Below, in pieces: positions 19,010 through 28,200 of a DNA stretch of 36,378 bases. This stretch comes from Phycisphaerae bacterium (GTDB lineage: Bacteria; Planctomycetota; Phycisphaerae; Sedimentisphaerales; Anaerobacaceae). The stretch is taken from positions 11,940 through 48,317 of the forward strand of contig JAGPGT010000004.1 of NCBI GenBank assembly GCA_018055905.1, written 5' to 3'. The position numbers and the translations under genes are program-made. The notes beneath the pieces were generated by a model. The model saw nothing but the letters and a program-made list of their open reading frames with translations, was not told the DNA's origin and did not search any database. Within the stretch, counting starts at the first letter, position 1. Each line of letters starts with the position of its first letter.

Positions 19010-19537
19010 ATGGATACTAAGGGCAAGCCCAATTTGAAAGCCATCGAACTGTTGGTGCTCGACGTGGACGGCGTGCTTACCGACGGCCGCGTGTTCATTC
19101 ACAGCGACGGGACCGAGAGCAAGGGCTTCTCCATTCTCGACGGGCATGGTATCCGCATGTGGCAGCGGGCCGGGTTGCACGTGGCATTACTCAGCGGTCG
19201 GGCCTCCGAGGCGACCGCCCGTCGGGCTGAGGAACTGGAGATCGCGCACGTGATCCAGGGGGCCAAGTCCAAGCTACCCGTGCTCAAAGAACTGTTGGAG
19301 AAGCTGAGTCTGTCGCCCGCGCAGGCGGCCTATATCGGCGACGACGTGATGGATCTGCCGATCGTTCGCTATGTCGGGTTCGGCGTGGCCGTGGCCAATG
19401 CGGTGGACGAACTGAAGAAACACGCGGATTACGTGACCGCCCGAAAGGGTGGGGACGGCGCCGTCCGCGAGGTGATCGAGTACATTCTCAAGGGCTCCGA
19501 CCGTTGGGCGAGTTTGATGGAGCGGTATCTCCTGTAA
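19010..19537 (+). CDS. kdsC: 3-deoxy-D-manno-octulosonate 8-phosphate phosphatase (HAD family)
   Basis: 175 residues, the typical KdsC size. It removes phosphate from Kdo 8-phosphate, giving free Kdo for LPS. HAD motifs are in order: DVDGVLTDG (Asp18, Asp20), LLSGR with Ser62, Lys88 in the KSKLPVL helix, and GDDVMDLP (Asp111, Asp112). The cap is minimal, as in tetrameric C0-type KdsC, and FSILDGHGIRMWQRAGL matches the family's FxxxDGxGI segment. The C-terminal RKGGDGAVREVIEYIL tail is also diagnostic. The 138-nt gap after kdsD contains no gene and no convincing promoter. Confidence 0.94.
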   Translation: MDTKGKPNLKAIELLVLDVDGVLTDGRVFIHSDGTESKGFSILDGHGIRMWQRAGLHVALLSGRASEATARRAEELEIAHVIQGAKSKLPVLKELLEKLSLSPAQAAYIGDDVMDLPIVRYVGFGVAVANAVDELKKHADYVTARKGGDGAVREVIEYILKGSDRWASLMERYLL

Positions 19538-19561
19538 CTGTAACGACAATCGGCGCGCAGG

Positions 19562-21751
19562 ATGGGTCTGAACCTTCGAAAAATCGTGATCGGCGGGATC
19601 GCACTGGGCGTGCTGGGCGCGGCCTTTGCCCTTTACCTGCGGTACAACCAGACGCCGCCGATCGTCGCCAACGAGGTCCGCCCGACGCCCACGCCTGTCG
19701 CGGAGATCGACGACCCCGATTCAAAACCCCCCAGCGGCCAAATCAGCGGCGTCAAGGTCGGACCGGTCCGCGAGACGGAGTTCGTGCACCGTAACGAACA
19801 GTTTCAAATCGACAGGAAGTTCGGATTCGAGCAGCTTCTCCACAAACAGGGCAGCCAGTGGGAAATCACCAAGCCGTACATGTGGATCTATCTGGAGCGG
19901 TTTGTCTGTCGCGTTACGGCCGATCGCGGCGTGGCCGAGCTGGTCGAAGCGTTCGGGCGGCTCATGCCCAACAACGCCACGTTCGTCGGAAACGTGGTGA
20001 TCCACGTCCTTCCGACCGATCCCAACGATTCTTGGGAGTGTTTCATTCGCCTCGACGATGTGGGTTTTCTCGCGGACAAGTCGATGTTCTCCTCCACAGG
20101 GTCCGTCCGGTTTCTCTCCCGCGCCATACGTCTGACCGGTACCGGCATGGAGCTGATTTACGACGCCGGTCGCAGCCGGCTCGATCTGTTCCGCGTTTTC
20201 GACCTCGACAACCTCCGAATCCGCAGCAGCGAGGTCAAGGCCATGGCCCCCAGAAAGAAGGGGGATTCGTCGGTGGGAGACAAGGAGGATTCCCTGGCAG
20301 CAACCCGCGGCGCTGAAACGGCCGACACTACGGTGAAGAGGTCCGCCTCGTCCGTCCCCATCGCTGCGGCGCCCGACGTGTACCAGTGTGTCTTTCGCAG
20401 AAACGTCCGGTTGAACAGCCCCGACGGCGTCGCGATTGCCCGAGACGTGCTGTCCATCAACGGCATTCAATGGGCCCGGCCCGGCGATCGTGAGCCGAAG
20501 TCCCCGACGGAGACGGATCTGGATCCGGCCCACGAGCGGTCGTTGCCGGAACCGAGGGCTCTGAACACCGCCGCCTCGTCATACCCGGCCATGAGCGCCA
20601 TTCCCGACGAACTCTACGACATCGTGGTCACCTGCGACGGCGGCGCCGACATCACCCTGGTCGGCGGTTCGCCCAATCTGGCGAACGCCTCGGTCATCCG
20701 TACCCCCCCCAACGCGCCGGCCGGACCGCCTTCCGAGGAGATGGATTCCTTCGACCGCCAGCAGGTCGTCGCGCAGCGGATCGATTTCGATTTCCCGACC
20801 ACCGACACGACGATGCTGGGCCCGGTGGCGATGAAGTTCCTGGTGGCCTCCGATCCCAACAGCTCGCGCGCCAGACTTGGGGAAAAGCCCATGCCCATGA
20901 CGGTCACGGCGCGAAGTGCGGTCCGCTATCTCGCGGCGGCCAAACGAATCGTCCTGGAAGGCGGCTCCACCGCCACCATCCAGCGGACCGAGCCCAACTT
21001 CGTCGACGAATACCGCCTCGCGGCCCCTCGCCTGACGCTGGATCTGATCGTCGATTCCAATGCGCCCGACAACGTCAAGGTTGATCTCCGCCGATTCGTC
21101 GCCGACGGCGGGCTGGGAACGGTGGATGCGGCGCCTGTGGCGGTTCGGATGTGGCGCCGCGCCGCCGGCAAGCTCCTCGGTCGCGTGACTTTGGACGCTC
21201 ACGATCTGCGGTATGATGCAAGAGCGGCCGAACTGGCTGCCTCCGGTCCCGGTGTCATCTGGGTCCACAACGCCGCGACGGTCCGGTCGAAGGACGATCC
21301 CAATGAGGCCTTCAAACCGTTTTACGCCCGCTTGAGCAACTTCGACAAGCTGACGTATTGGACCCAGTCCAGGCGGATTGTCGCAGAGGACGATTCGCAG
21401 CAACTCGAACTGCGCTACTTCCCCCAGGTAAACGGCGAATGGGGGCCCCAGACGCAGGTGGTCGCCGGACACGTCGAGGCGACGTTGCGTCAGACCGACC
21501 CGAACCGCATGGAACTGGAGTCGTTCGTGGCGTCCCAAGGCATTGAGTACGACAGCGAGATCGATCATTTGAATTTCATCGGTTCCGAGCTGGTCTACGA
21601 CCAGGGGCGGTCCCGCCTGCGGATCACAGGCGACGAGCTGCGTCCGTGTTATCTGAACGGTGCCTTGGTCGACGCAATTGTCGTGGACCTCAGGACCCGC
21701 AACGTCGAGACGCAGATCGCCGGGCCCAGCATCTTTCAGGTCCGACCGTAA
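19562..21751 (+). CDS. Large LptC/LptA-like (OstA-fold) LPS transport protein
   Basis: 729 residues. A single N-terminal membrane helix (about 8-25) is followed by a periplasmic region rich in beta strands. LptC of E. coli has about 190 residues and LptA about 185, so this is roughly four times LptC. Strands of OstA-type appearance recur: ELIYDAGRSRL at 197, a VRYLAAAKRIVLEGG strand near 455, HDLRYDARAAELAASG near 545 and ELVYDQGRSRL at 676. The position directly after kdsD-kdsC matches lptC in proteobacteria. I infer that it anchors in the inner membrane and forms part or all of the periplasmic LPS bridge. The ATP-binding LptB is not in the window. The family call rests on context and strand pattern. 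Confidence 0.62.
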   Translation: MGLNLRKIVIGGIALGVLGAAFALYLRYNQTPPIVANEVRPTPTPVAEIDDPDSKPPSGQISGVKVGPVRETEFVHRNEQFQIDRKFGFEQLLHKQGSQWEITKPYMWIYLERFVCRVTADRGVAELVEAFGRLMPNNATFVGNVVIHVLPTDPNDSWECFIRLDDVGFLADKSMFSSTGSVRFLSRAIRLTGTGMELIYDAGRSRLDLFRVFDLDNLRIRSSEVKAMAPRKKGDSSVGDKEDSLAATRGAETADTTVKRSASSVPIAAAPDVYQCVFRRNVRLNSPDGVAIARDVLSINGIQWARPGDREPKSPTETDLDPAHERSLPEPRALNTAASSYPAMSAIPDELYDIVVTCDGGADITLVGGSPNLANASVIRTPPNAPAGPPSEEMDSFDRQQVVAQRIDFDFPTTDTTMLGPVAMKFLVASDPNSSRARLGEKPMPMTVTARSAVRYLAAAKRIVLEGGSTATIQRTEPNFVDEYRLAAPRLTLDLIVDSNAPDNVKVDLRRFVADGGLGTVDAAPVAVRMWRRAAGKLLGRVTLDAHDLRYDARAAELAASGPGVIWVHNAATVRSKDDPNEAFKPFYARLSNFDKLTYWTQSRRIVAEDDSQQLELRYFPQVNGEWGPQTQVVAGHVEATLRQTDPNRMELESFVASQGIEYDSEIDHLNFIGSELVYDQGRSRLRITGDELRPCYLNGALVDAIVVDLRTRNVETQIAGPSIFQVRP

Positions 21752-21857
21752 CTTCGGCCCCGCCGCGATTTCCATTTGGCAAGACGTGCGTGATGCCCTA
21801 CAACAGGGCCATCGGTGTGTGCGTTCAGAACGTTTATATGATATGATAGGATGAGCG

Positions 21858-23819
21858 ATGGATCAGCGAAGTACGTTGGGTTGGGCGGTGCTGTTGGCGA
21901 TGGTTTCAGGAGCTTCGGGGAACGCATTCGGTCAGAGCAGAGAGATCCGGCCGGGGGAGAACTTGGTGGTCCAAGGCCTGCCTCCCCTCCCGGTCACGCT
22001 GGCGGACGAAGTCCGACGGTACACGGAATCTCGCTCGGCATCCTTTGCGGACTGGCATCCGACCGAGCGGTCGATCCTGATCTCCACACGATTTGCCAGT
22101 ACCGCTCAGATTCATCGTGTCCAACAGCCCGGCGGGGCGAGAACGCAATTGACATTCTTCGACGAGCCGATCAGCGGAGCCACGTACGAGCCTCGCACCG
22201 GGCGGTACTTCCTATTCACCAAGGACGTCGGCGGCAACGAGTTCGGTCAGATCTATCGTTACGACCTGGCGGATGGAAAAATCACGCTGCTGACCGACGG
22301 AGGCCGCTCCCAGAACGGCGGCATCGAGTGGAGCACTCGAGGCGACCGGATCGCTTACGGCTCGACTCGCCGCAACGGCGCCGACCGCGACCTCTACGTG
22401 ATGGATCCGCTCGACCCGAAGACCGACCGGCTCGTCCTGCAAGTCCGCGGTGGCGGCTGGTCCGTCCTCGACTGGTCGCCCGACGACCGAGGACTGCTGA
22501 TCGGCGAATACATCTCCGTCAACGAGAGCCGCCTTTGGCTCCTGGATCTCCAGACAGGCGAGAAATCTCTGCTCATAGAGCCCGGCTCGGAACCGGTTTC
22601 TTATCGCAACGCCCAGTTCAGCAAGGAGGGGACGGGACTCTATCTGACGACGGACAAGGACTCCGAGTTCCAGCGGCTTTCGCACATGGACCTGGCGACC
22701 CAACGGATTACCGTCCTGGTGGACTCGATCCCCTGGGATGTCGAGGGCCTGGACCTGTCGCCGGACGGTCGGCGGATCGCGTTCGGCGTGAACGAAGCCG
22801 GCATCTCGCGGCTGTATCTGTTCGATCTCGCCGATCGCAGGCTGCAACGCGTGGACGCGGTCCCGACCGGCATAACCGGCGGCCTCAAGTGGCATCTCAA
22901 GGGGCGGCATCTGGCCTTCACGATCTCCTCGGCCCGCTCGCCTTCGGATGTCTACTCGCTCGATACCGAGACGGGCGAGGTCTCCCGCTGGACGGAGAGC
23001 GAACTCGGCGGGCTCGTCGCCTCCGAGTTGTCGGAGCCGAAGCTCGTGAGCTGGCCTAGCTTTGACGGCCGCGAGATCACCGGGTTTCTCTATGAGCCCC
23101 CGGCCCGTTTCACCGGAAAACGCCCTGTGATGATCGTCATTCACGGCGGTCCGGAGGGTCAGTCCCGACCGGGCTTCCTCGGACGCAGCAACTACTTCCT
23201 GAACGAGCACGGCGTCGCCTTGCTCCTGCCCAACGTTCGCGGCTCAACCGGTTACGGAAAGAGCTTCGTCAAACTCGACAACGGATTGAAGCGGGAGGAT
23301 TCGGTCAAAGACATCGGCGCTCTGTTCGACTGGATCGCGAAGCAGCCGAATCTGGATGCCTCGCGGATCTTGGTCATGGGCGGCAGCTACGGCGGCTACA
23401 TGACCCTGGCCGTCGCGACCCATTACAGCGACCGCATCTGCTGTGCGATCGACATCGTGGGGATCTCGAACTTCAATACGTTCCTCAAGAACACCGAGAG
23501 CTACCGCCGGGACCTGCGCCGGGCCGAATATGGAGACGAACGCGATCCCGCGATGCGGGAGTTCTTCGAGCGGATCGCGCCGCTGAACAACGCCGCCAAG
23601 ATCACCAAGCCCCTGTTCGTCGTGCAGGGCGGAAACGATCCTCGCGTCCCGCTGTCGGAGGCCGAGCAGATGGTCGAGCGGGTCCGGGAGCACGGCACAC
23701 CCGTCTGGTATCTCATGGCCAAGGACGAAGGCCACGGCTTCCGCAAGAAGGAAAACGCCGACTTCCAGTTCTACGCGACGATCCTGTTCGCGCGGCATCA
23801 CCTGCTGGGCGGATCGTGA
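21858..23819 (+). CDS. S9 family prolyl-oligopeptidase-type serine peptidase, secreted
   Basis: 653 residues with a signal peptide (about 1-25, cleavage near AFG-Q). The N-terminal half is a beta-propeller with PD40/WD40-like repeats (ADWHPTERSILIST, EWSTRGDRIAYGS, DWSPDDRGLLIGE, LDLSPDGRRIAFG). The C-terminal alpha/beta hydrolase domain holds the triad: Ser510 in GGSYGGYM, Asp594 in GGNDPRVP, His626 in DEGHGF. The layout is that of acylaminoacyl-peptidase/DPP-like S9C enzymes that cleave short peptides reaching the tunnel. AGGATGAG precedes ATG 21858. The stop overlaps a GTG that opens a GNAT remnant. Confidence 0.93.
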   Translation: MDQRSTLGWAVLLAMVSGASGNAFGQSREIRPGENLVVQGLPPLPVTLADEVRRYTESRSASFADWHPTERSILISTRFASTAQIHRVQQPGGARTQLTFFDEPISGATYEPRTGRYFLFTKDVGGNEFGQIYRYDLADGKITLLTDGGRSQNGGIEWSTRGDRIAYGSTRRNGADRDLYVMDPLDPKTDRLVLQVRGGGWSVLDWSPDDRGLLIGEYISVNESRLWLLDLQTGEKSLLIEPGSEPVSYRNAQFSKEGTGLYLTTDKDSEFQRLSHMDLATQRITVLVDSIPWDVEGLDLSPDGRRIAFGVNEAGISRLYLFDLADRRLQRVDAVPTGITGGLKWHLKGRHLAFTISSARSPSDVYSLDTETGEVSRWTESELGGLVASELSEPKLVSWPSFDGREITGFLYEPPARFTGKRPVMIVIHGGPEGQSRPGFLGRSNYFLNEHGVALLLPNVRGSTGYGKSFVKLDNGLKREDSVKDIGALFDWIAKQPNLDASRILVMGGSYGGYMTLAVATHYSDRICCAIDIVGISNFNTFLKNTESYRRDLRRAEYGDERDPAMREFFERIAPLNNAAKITKPLFVVQGGNDPRVPLSEAEQMVERVREHGTPVWYLMAKDEGHGFRKKENADFQFYATILFARHHLLGGS

Positions 23820-23989
23820 GTTCGCACGGCGGCGCGGGCGCGATCTTTGCGGAGACCTCCGTCCACAATCCCACCTCGCAGCGGGTCCTGGAGAAGAATG
23901 GGTTCGTCAGAACGGGTGAACGAGAAGACCCGGAAGACGGCCCGCTTACGCAGTGGAGATGCAGTCGCATCGTCAAGCCTCCTCTGTAA
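23816..23989 (+). pseudogene. GNAT acetyltransferase C-terminal remnant
   Basis: 57 residues open from a GTG overlapping the S9 peptidase stop. The reading IFAETSVHNPTSQRVLEKNG followed by FVRTGERED matches the last part of RimJ/RimL-type GNAT acetyltransferases (the 'N..S..vleKnGF...G' acetyl-CoA-binding helix and final strand) and ends naturally at TAA 23987. The first two thirds of the domain, including the P-loop-like R/QxxGxG/A motif, are missing, and no matching frame lies upstream, where the peptidase gene occupies the DNA. It is best read as a decayed fragment left by a deletion or insertion at the edge of the accessory islet. Expression as a 57-residue peptide is possible but unlikely to be functional. 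Confidence 0.72.
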
Positions 23990-23995
23990 CGTAGC

Positions 23996-24025
23996 TTGCA
24001 GTGCCCCCGTGTTCAAAGGTATACT
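23996..24025 (+). promoter_or_regulatory. Sigma-70 type promoter for the DUF4160-DUF2442 islet
   Basis: TTGCAG (23996-24001) and TATACT (24020-24025) are separated by 18 nt. Each hexamer is close to consensus. A start near 24032 would give a leader of about 40 nt containing AAGGAG before ATG 24072. Confidence 0.6.
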
Positions 24026-24071
24026 GTGACCAGTGAGTCATCTGCGATCTGGTTGCTGCAAAGGAGAGAAT

Positions 24072-24338
24072 ATGCCGACCATATCGATGTTCTACGGCAT
24101 TATCATTCGATTGTATTTCGCCCCGGGCGAACACAATCCGCCGCACTTCCACGCGTTCTACGGCGAGTCCAAAGCGTCTGTTGATATCCGTACAGGAGAG
24201 ATCATCGACGGTTCCCTTCCACCTCGACAGTGAAAACTCGTTCAAGCTTGGACAGAATTGCACCAGGAGGAACTGATGGCCAATTGGGACTTGGTGATGA
24301 ATGGCGATCAACCGTTCAGAATCCGGCCGTTGGAATAG
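24072..24338 (+). pseudogene. DUF4160 protein interrupted by one in-frame TGA
   Basis: Starting from ATG 24072 behind AAGGAG, the first 53 codons give a typical DUF4160 start: MPTISMFYGIIIRLYF, then HNPPHFHAFYGE and VDIRTGEIIDGSLPPRQ. A TGA at 24231-24233 ends this frame, but the same frame continues without shift as KLVQAWTELHQEELMANWDL and then NGDQPFRIRPLE to TAG at 24336-24338. That is the normal second half of the family. So a single codon between Gln and Lys has become a stop. Explanations are a recent nonsense mutation, a sequencing error, or readthrough. The DUF2442 ribosome site overlaps the true stop, as expected for an intact two-gene module. DUF4160/DUF2442 pairs are common and thought to be toxin-antitoxin-like, without proven function. 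Confidence 0.8.
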
Positions 24339-24350
24339 GAGTATGTGGGA

Positions 24351-24599
24351 ATGTATCAAGCCGTTGTAAGCGTCCATCCGAACGAGGACTTCTCACTTAC
24401 CGTTGTTTTTGAAGATGGCGTCAAAGGCGTTCTCGACATGACGCCCTATCTCGATTTCGGCGTGTTCAAACAGATCAAGGATTTCGAGCAGTTCAAGCGG
24501 GTGCGCATCGTGTTCGACACAGTCGAATGGGAATGCGGGGTAGATCTGGACCCCGAATTCATCCGTGCTAAGTGCCAGCTGATTGAGAAAACCGCGTGA
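24351..24599 (+). CDS. DUF2442 domain protein
   Basis: 82 residues from ATG 24351, with AGGAG at 24337-24341 (9 nt spacing); a GTG at 24345 is in frame but too close to that site. The sequence fits DUF2442: a VSVHPNEDFSLTVVFEDGVKG strand pair, DMTPYLDFGVFKQIKD, then VRIVFDTVEWECGVDLDPEF, close to the family's '..v.wpnGaDldPe.ly'. DUF2442 proteins often sit next to DUF4160 and other small genes in possible toxin-antitoxin modules and are proposed to include DNA-binding members; this is not established. It forms one transcription unit with the broken DUF4160 gene upstream. Confidence 0.88.
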   Translation: MYQAVVSVHPNEDFSLTVVFEDGVKGVLDMTPYLDFGVFKQIKDFEQFKRVRIVFDTVEWECGVDLDPEFIRAKCQLIEKTA

Positions 24600-24620
24600 A
24601 AGTCCATGCGCGAGTTGTGA

Positions 24621-25181
24621 ATGATGATGCGAAATCGCTCTGACAAGGTGTTGGTCAACCCAACGGGGGAACAGCTCGTCGAACGGGATCCTATTATCGC
24701 CTTTTCTTTCTATCTCTCCGGTCGGATCGGCGTGCTCCTTAGCGTTGCGGATGCGATCATCGGGAACCTTGATGCCGGATTTCGTGACGATTGCGTACAC
24801 TTTGACCGAGTCGCACGTGCCGAATCATTGATGTGGCTCTGGACATTGGGAGCGCATGAAGTCGTGCGAACAATGTGCCAGGCGACGGGCAGCTTCTCGG
24901 AACAGGTAATGACTCAGCTCACAGGACTCAAGAAGACTCTTGCCGTGATTCGCATGCCCGCGGCGAAAATGGAGAAAGCTGGGAGGAAGGTCCCCGTGTC
25001 CTCTGATCGGAGTCCGGCGGGTTGGGATGCTGCCAACCGGGATCTGTTGGTGGGTGATCCGACATCGACCCCCGACCTCTCTGCTCGCTCGGTCTTGCAG
25101 GAATTTGACCGAGTGTTTTCATCCATTACCAAGGATGACGTGCTTCGGCGTCACGAGGAATCGTACGTAAGAGGGCAATAG
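24621..25181 (+). CDS. Unrecognised protein in the DUF4160-DUF2442 islet
   Basis: 186 residues; I do not recognise the family. The start falls in ATGATGATG (24621-24629), so it could begin at any of three Met codons, and no clear ribosome site precedes it. It lies 21 nt after DUF2442 and is probably co-transcribed. The first 115 residues look largely alpha-helical (IIAFSFYLSGRIGVLLSVAD, ARAESLMWLWTLGAHEVVRT, LTGLKKTLAVIRMPAAKMEK), somewhat like HEPN-type helical proteins, but no catalytic R-x(4-6)-H motif is clear. The last 60 residues are polar, with a short helix near VLQEFDRVFSSI. There is no signal peptide or membrane segment. Base composition looks less GC-rich than in neighbouring genes, consistent with transfer. 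Confidence 0.6.
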   Translation: MMMRNRSDKVLVNPTGEQLVERDPIIAFSFYLSGRIGVLLSVADAIIGNLDAGFRDDCVHFDRVARAESLMWLWTLGAHEVVRTMCQATGSFSEQVMTQLTGLKKTLAVIRMPAAKMEKAGRKVPVSSDRSPAGWDAANRDLLVGDPTSTPDLSARSVLQEFDRVFSSITKDDVLRRHEESYVRGQ

Positions 25182-25268
25182 AAAGAGACAAATGGTCCCG
25201 CGTGCAGGGCGAGAGGCCACCCCACACGCTGTCCTCTGTTATCCGTCCTCGATTTTCTGGCACCGGTG

Positions 25269-28200
25269 CTACTTCACCGGATAGGGCGGCAAAGGGGGAA
25301 TCTCCTTTTCCTTGGTCTTGAGTTCTTCGAGGATGACCTCAATGGCCTTATTGAGTTGCTGATCGATGCCGGCGTATTCTTGAGCGGGATCGTTGTCTAC
25401 GACGATGTCCGGTTCGACCCCTTCGCCTTCGATGATCCAGCGTTTGCCTTCGACGTCGTAACGCGAGAACTCGGGCTTGTTCAGCGAACCGCCGTCCAGC
25501 AGAGGCAGGGAGCCGCGGATGCCGATCACGCCGCCCCAGGTGCGTTTGCCGATCACCTTGCCCAGCTTGTAGTGCTTGAACTGGTATGTGAACAGGTCGC
25601 CGTCGGAGGCGGAGAACTCGTCCGCCAGGCAGACCATCGGGCCGTAGATCATCGCCTCCGGTTCCGGGGTCGGCGCTGTGTTGCGGGCGAATTCGATCAT
25701 CGCGATCTCGCGGCGCAGCCGCTCGATCAGCATGGGCGAGACGTTGCCGCCGCCGTTGCCGCGAACGTCGATGATCAGGGCCTTCTTGCGGATCTGCGGA
25801 TAGAAGTGCTTGACGAACTCGTTCAGGCCGGTCGTGCCCATGTCCGGCACATGGACATAGCCTACTTTGCCGTCGGTGGCCTTGGTTACCTTCTCGATGT
25901 TGCCCTGGACCCACCGATAGTAGTAGAGATTCCCCTCGTTGTCGATGGGCACGACGGTGGTTTCGTGGCTGCCTTCGAGTTCCGGCTTTGAATTGACCTT
26001 CAGGGTGACCTGCCGGCCCGCCTTGTTGACGAGCAATTCATAAAAATTCTTCACGTCGGCGGTCGAGTGCCCGTCGACGGCCAGAAGGAAGTCGCCTTCT
26101 TTGACGTCCACGCCGATCTCCGTCAGAGGCGAACGGGTGGCCTTGGCCCAGTTCTCGCCCCGCAGGATCTTGACGATTTGATAGTAGCCGCTCTGCGCGT
26201 CGCGGGTCAGTTCGGCGCCGAGCAGACCCATCGGAATTCGCTTGGGCTGGGGGGATTCCCCTCCGCCGACGTAGGCGTGTCCCGCGTTCAACTCGCTGAT
26301 CATCTCGCCGATGACGTAGGTCAGGTCGGCGCGGTGATTCACGAAGGCCACCAGTGGCTCGTAGCGGGCCCGCAGGGCCGGCCAGTCCACGCCATGCAGG
26401 TTCGGGACGTGGAAGAAGTCCCGCATCTGTCGCCAACATTCGTTGAAGATCTGCCTCCATTCGGCCCGTTTGTCGAGTTGAACTTCCATCGTCGACAAAT
26501 CCAGCGTCTCCTTCATCTCGAATTTGCCTTTGGGCAGATCGAGAATCGCATACTGGTCGCCGACCGAGACGAGCATCTTCTTGCGGTCGGCGGAGATCTC
26601 GTAGCCACGGGCTTGGCCCAGCTCGGTTTCCTTTTGTTCCTTGAGGTTGTACAGGCACAACTGCCCGTGGCGCAGGTAGTAGATCAGATCGTCGACGGAA
26701 CTGAGATGACGATAGGACGACACCGCGATCGGCAGCGCCGCGATGCGGTCCTGGATACCGTCGAGATCGACCTGGATCGGCCCGGGTTCGGACTTTTCCT
26801 TTGTCTGGTGGTTCTTGGGCTTGTCCGTCTGGTCTTGGGAGGCGGCCTCGGTCTCCGCTTCCTTCTTTTGCGACTCCTGGGTCTCGACCTCGTCGCTCTT
26901 GGGCTCAAAGGGCGAAGGAGTCGATTTCGCCAGTGCGATCAAGTAGATCCGGGACATGTCCTGATAGGCGTGGTTCCATTCGGTGCTGCTGTAAATGGGG
27001 TGGAAATCCCGCTGCGAGACGAAGAACACGAACTTCCCGTCCGAACTGAAGATCGGATCGGACGAGCTGTACCAGCCGTCGGTCAGCTCATGCGAGGTCT
27101 GGTCCTGGAGGGAGTAAAGGTAGATCTTGCTCATACTGTTCAATTCGGGCTTGGCGTAGACGATCCACCGGCTATCGGGCGACCAAGCATAATCGCTGAA
27201 CTCCCATTTGTCCGCCTTGCAGACCTCGGTGATCTTGCCGGTCTCGACGTTGACGAATCGCAGGCGCAGGGCTTTGTCCGCCCAGAGGATTTTCTTGCTG
27301 TCGGGCGACCACACGAGGTCATACAGATAGACGGCGTTGTCCTTGGTCACCTGTCGGGCGGCGCCCCGTCCGTCCTGCGGGACCACCCAGATCTCGTCTT
27401 CGCCCGATGCGTCGGAGACGTAGGCGATCCACCTTCCGTCGGGGGACCATTTGGAATTCCGTTCGTGCACGCCGGGCGTGGCGGTCAGATTGCGGATCGC
27501 CCCGTGCTTGGCCGGCACGGTGAAGACGTCGCCTCGAGCGCCGAAGAGGCCCCGTTTTCCGTCGGGCGAGATCTCGTAGTTGCTCACCTTGTTGGCGACG
27601 TTGACCAACCCACCCCGGCCTCCCTGGAGATCGTCCTCGATGAAAATGTTCACTTTCACGGCTTGTTCGGTCTGCAGGTCGTAGCGGTAGAGGTAGCCTC
27701 CGTTCTCAAAGACGATCGCCTTGGGACCCAGCGACGGGAACTTCACGTCGAACTCGGTGAACGCCGTCAGTTGGCGGGTCTCTTTCGAACGGATGTCGTA
27801 GACGAATAGGTTCATCCGTTTGTTCTCATCGCGGTCCGAGAGGAAGAAAATCCTGTCCCCGCTCCACATCGGGATGATGTCCTGGGCAGGATTGTTTGTG
27901 AGGTTCTCGGTGGTTTTGGCCTCGAAATCGTAGATCCAGATGTCGTCGGCCATCCCGCCGCGATAGCGCTTCCAGGTACGGAACTCGCGAAAGACGCGGT
28001 TGTAGGCCAGCTTCTTGCCGTCCGGGGAATAGGAGCAAAAACCCCCTCGCGGCAGGGGCAGTTCGTCGGGGATCTCGCCCGAGAGCCCGACGGAGTACAA
28101 CCGACCCAGGAAGTCATTGAAGGAACGCATCCGCGAACGAAAGAGGATCCGTTTGCCGTCCGGCGTCCACGTCATCACGATGTTGTTGGGACCCATGCGG

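Noticed and set aside
15743-19180. 1145-codon minus-strand open frame opposite DUF2344, rng and kdsD.
   Set aside because: It is antisense to three well-identified genes; its peptide is rich in Arg, Asp, His and Gln, as is usual for shadow frames.
21835-21850. Possible -10 sequence (TATGATATGATAGG) before the S9 peptidase gene.
   Set aside because: No matching -35 sequence at a suitable distance, and it lies almost on the ribosome site.
25182-25268. Hairpin GCGTG...CACGC (25200-25229) as a bidirectional terminator between convergent genes.
   Set aside because: The stem is interrupted, the loop is large and no T-tract follows on either strand.
25266-28100. Long plus-strand open frames (241 and 580 codons) opposite the Tricorn-like gene.
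   Set aside because: They are antisense shadows of a GC-rich gene with clear Tricorn motifs; their translations show no family features.
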